64,000 bases of DNA. It comes from Porticoccaceae bacterium LTM1. GTDB taxonomy: Bacteria; Pseudomonadota; Gammaproteobacteria; Pseudomonadales; Porticoccaceae. The stretch covers positions 414,536 through 478,535 of the forward strand of contig CP127080.1 of assembly GCA_030252795.1 (NCBI GenBank). The letters run 5' to 3'. Each line of letters opens with the position of its first letter. Position 1 is the stretch's first letter. The notes beneath the pieces are model-generated. The model saw only the letters and a program-made list of their open reading frames with translations. It did no database searches and had not been told where the DNA came from. Below, one piece after another: positions 63,388 to 64,000 of the stretch. The position numbers and the translations under genes were made by a program.

Positions 63388-63391
63388 AATC

Positions 63392-64000
63392 ATGAGGCTG
63401 GACCGTTTTGTTGCCAACACTACGGCTGAGAGCCGCCAATCGATACGGCGCAAGATCTCTGAAGGGCGAGTCAGTGTTGGTGGCGAGGTCACTCGTCAAT
63501 TCGATGTGGAAATCGATCAATTTGTTCGAATTGAACTGGATGGCCGAGTACTTCAGGAAAAAGTCGCCTATTATTTTATGCTCAACAAGCCAGTGGGTTA
63601 CTTAAGTGCCACCAGCGACCCACAGTATAAGGTCGTGCTGGAGTTATTTGAGGAAACCTACCGGAGTGAACTGCATCTTGCCGGTCGTCTGGATCGTAAT
63701 ACATCGGGATTGATGCTGCTCACCAATGATGGCAGGTGGTCGCGAAAAATTACCGAGCCCGGTGAAAAAATTCCCAAAACTTATTTGGTGAAAACGGAAA
63801 AGCCCGTGACTCAGGAATACGTCGACCTGTTTGCGGCCGGAATGTATTTCCCTTACGAAGATGTGCATATTCAGCCCGCACAACTTGAAATTCTTGATGC
63901 ACATTTGTCGAGACTGACAATTTACGAAGGTCGCTACCACCAGGTTAAACGTATGTATGGGCGCTTGCGTAATAAAGTGGTGGCACTGCACCGCGAGCGG
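63392..64000 (+). CDS. RsuA/RluE-type pseudouridine synthase, 3' end missing
   Basis: 203 residues visible. S4 domain MRLDRFVANTTAESRQSIRRKISEGRVSVGG first, then the pseudouridine synthase domain with HLAGRLDRNTSGLMLLTNDG (catalytic Asp in GRLD) and RYHQVKRMYGRLRNKVVALHR, typical of the RsuA/RluB/E/F branch that modifies rRNA. The ATG lies five bases after the MITE and has no ribosome site, and stop codons exclude upstream starts in that frame. The C-terminus is beyond the window. Confidence 0.92.
   Translation, partial: MRLDRFVANTTAESRQSIRRKISEGRVSVGGEVTRQFDVEIDQFVRIELDGRVLQEKVAYYFMLNKPVGYLSATSDPQYKVVLELFEETYRSELHLAGRLDRNTSGLMLLTNDGRWSRKITEPGEKIPKTYLVKTEKPVTQEYVDLFAAGMYFPYEDVHIQPAQLEILDAHLSRLTIYEGRYHQVKRMYGRLRNKVVALHRER

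Overview
The window reads as a chromosomal segment of a gammaproteobacterium, most likely a marine member of the Cellvibrionales/Alteromonadales type. The evidence is the mix of genes: a complete LiuR-controlled leucine/isovalerate (liu) operon, a FimX-like c-di-GMP receptor, FecI/FecR/TonB-receptor signalling modules, the EpmA/EpmB/EF-P set and an AhpA-like gene divergent from serB. No rRNA, tRNA, phage, CRISPR array or intact IS element was seen.

Layout. Positions 1-14,550 hold mostly housekeeping genes: an MscS channel (cut by the left edge), an M15 peptidase, diacylglycerol kinase, an Smr-domain protein, a periplasmic DsbD-N-like protein with a redoxin, histidine decarboxylase with an ACT-domain protein, YaiI, the cold-shock helicase DeaD behind a 258-bp tandem repeat, and a large M16 lipoprotein protease.

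Positions 14,700-42,530 form one coherent island, all on the + strand. An ECF sigma factor, a FecR anti-sigma and a large STN-type TonB-dependent receptor are followed by an operon encoding a low-complexity membrane protein, a MoxR ATPase, a TlpA-like thioredoxin, a DUF58 protein, a BatA-like protein with a degenerate VWA domain, a VWA protein with an intact MIDAS motif, and a 2068-residue TPR protein. A secreted trypsin-like protease and a second sigma/FecR/receptor module complete it. Six transcription units in the island carry the same promoter-like motif, (n)TAGGG and CGTK/CGTG-type, always with 23 bp between the two starts. This ties the two receptor modules, the MoxR/VWA/TPR operon and the protease into one predicted regulon. 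I consider this the most interesting system in the window: a receptor-signalled envelope machine whose substrate is unknown.

Positions 42,700-52,170 (- strand) are the liuR-liuA-liuB-liuC-liuD-mvaB-scoA-scoB operon, converting isovaleryl-CoA to acetoacetate and acetyl-CoA, with a perfect 20-bp LiuR operator in front. All seven gaps between its genes hold an inverted repeat. Four belong to one family whose arms are built of 7-bp repeats.

Positions 52,200-64,000 return to core genes: an AhpA-like membrane protein fused to a cyclase-like domain, serB, a FimX homologue with its customary partner, epmB divergent from efp, a DUF3817-type membrane protein, epmA, an EamA transporter, a ~300-bp MITE, and an RsuA/RluE-type pseudouridine synthase cut by the right edge.
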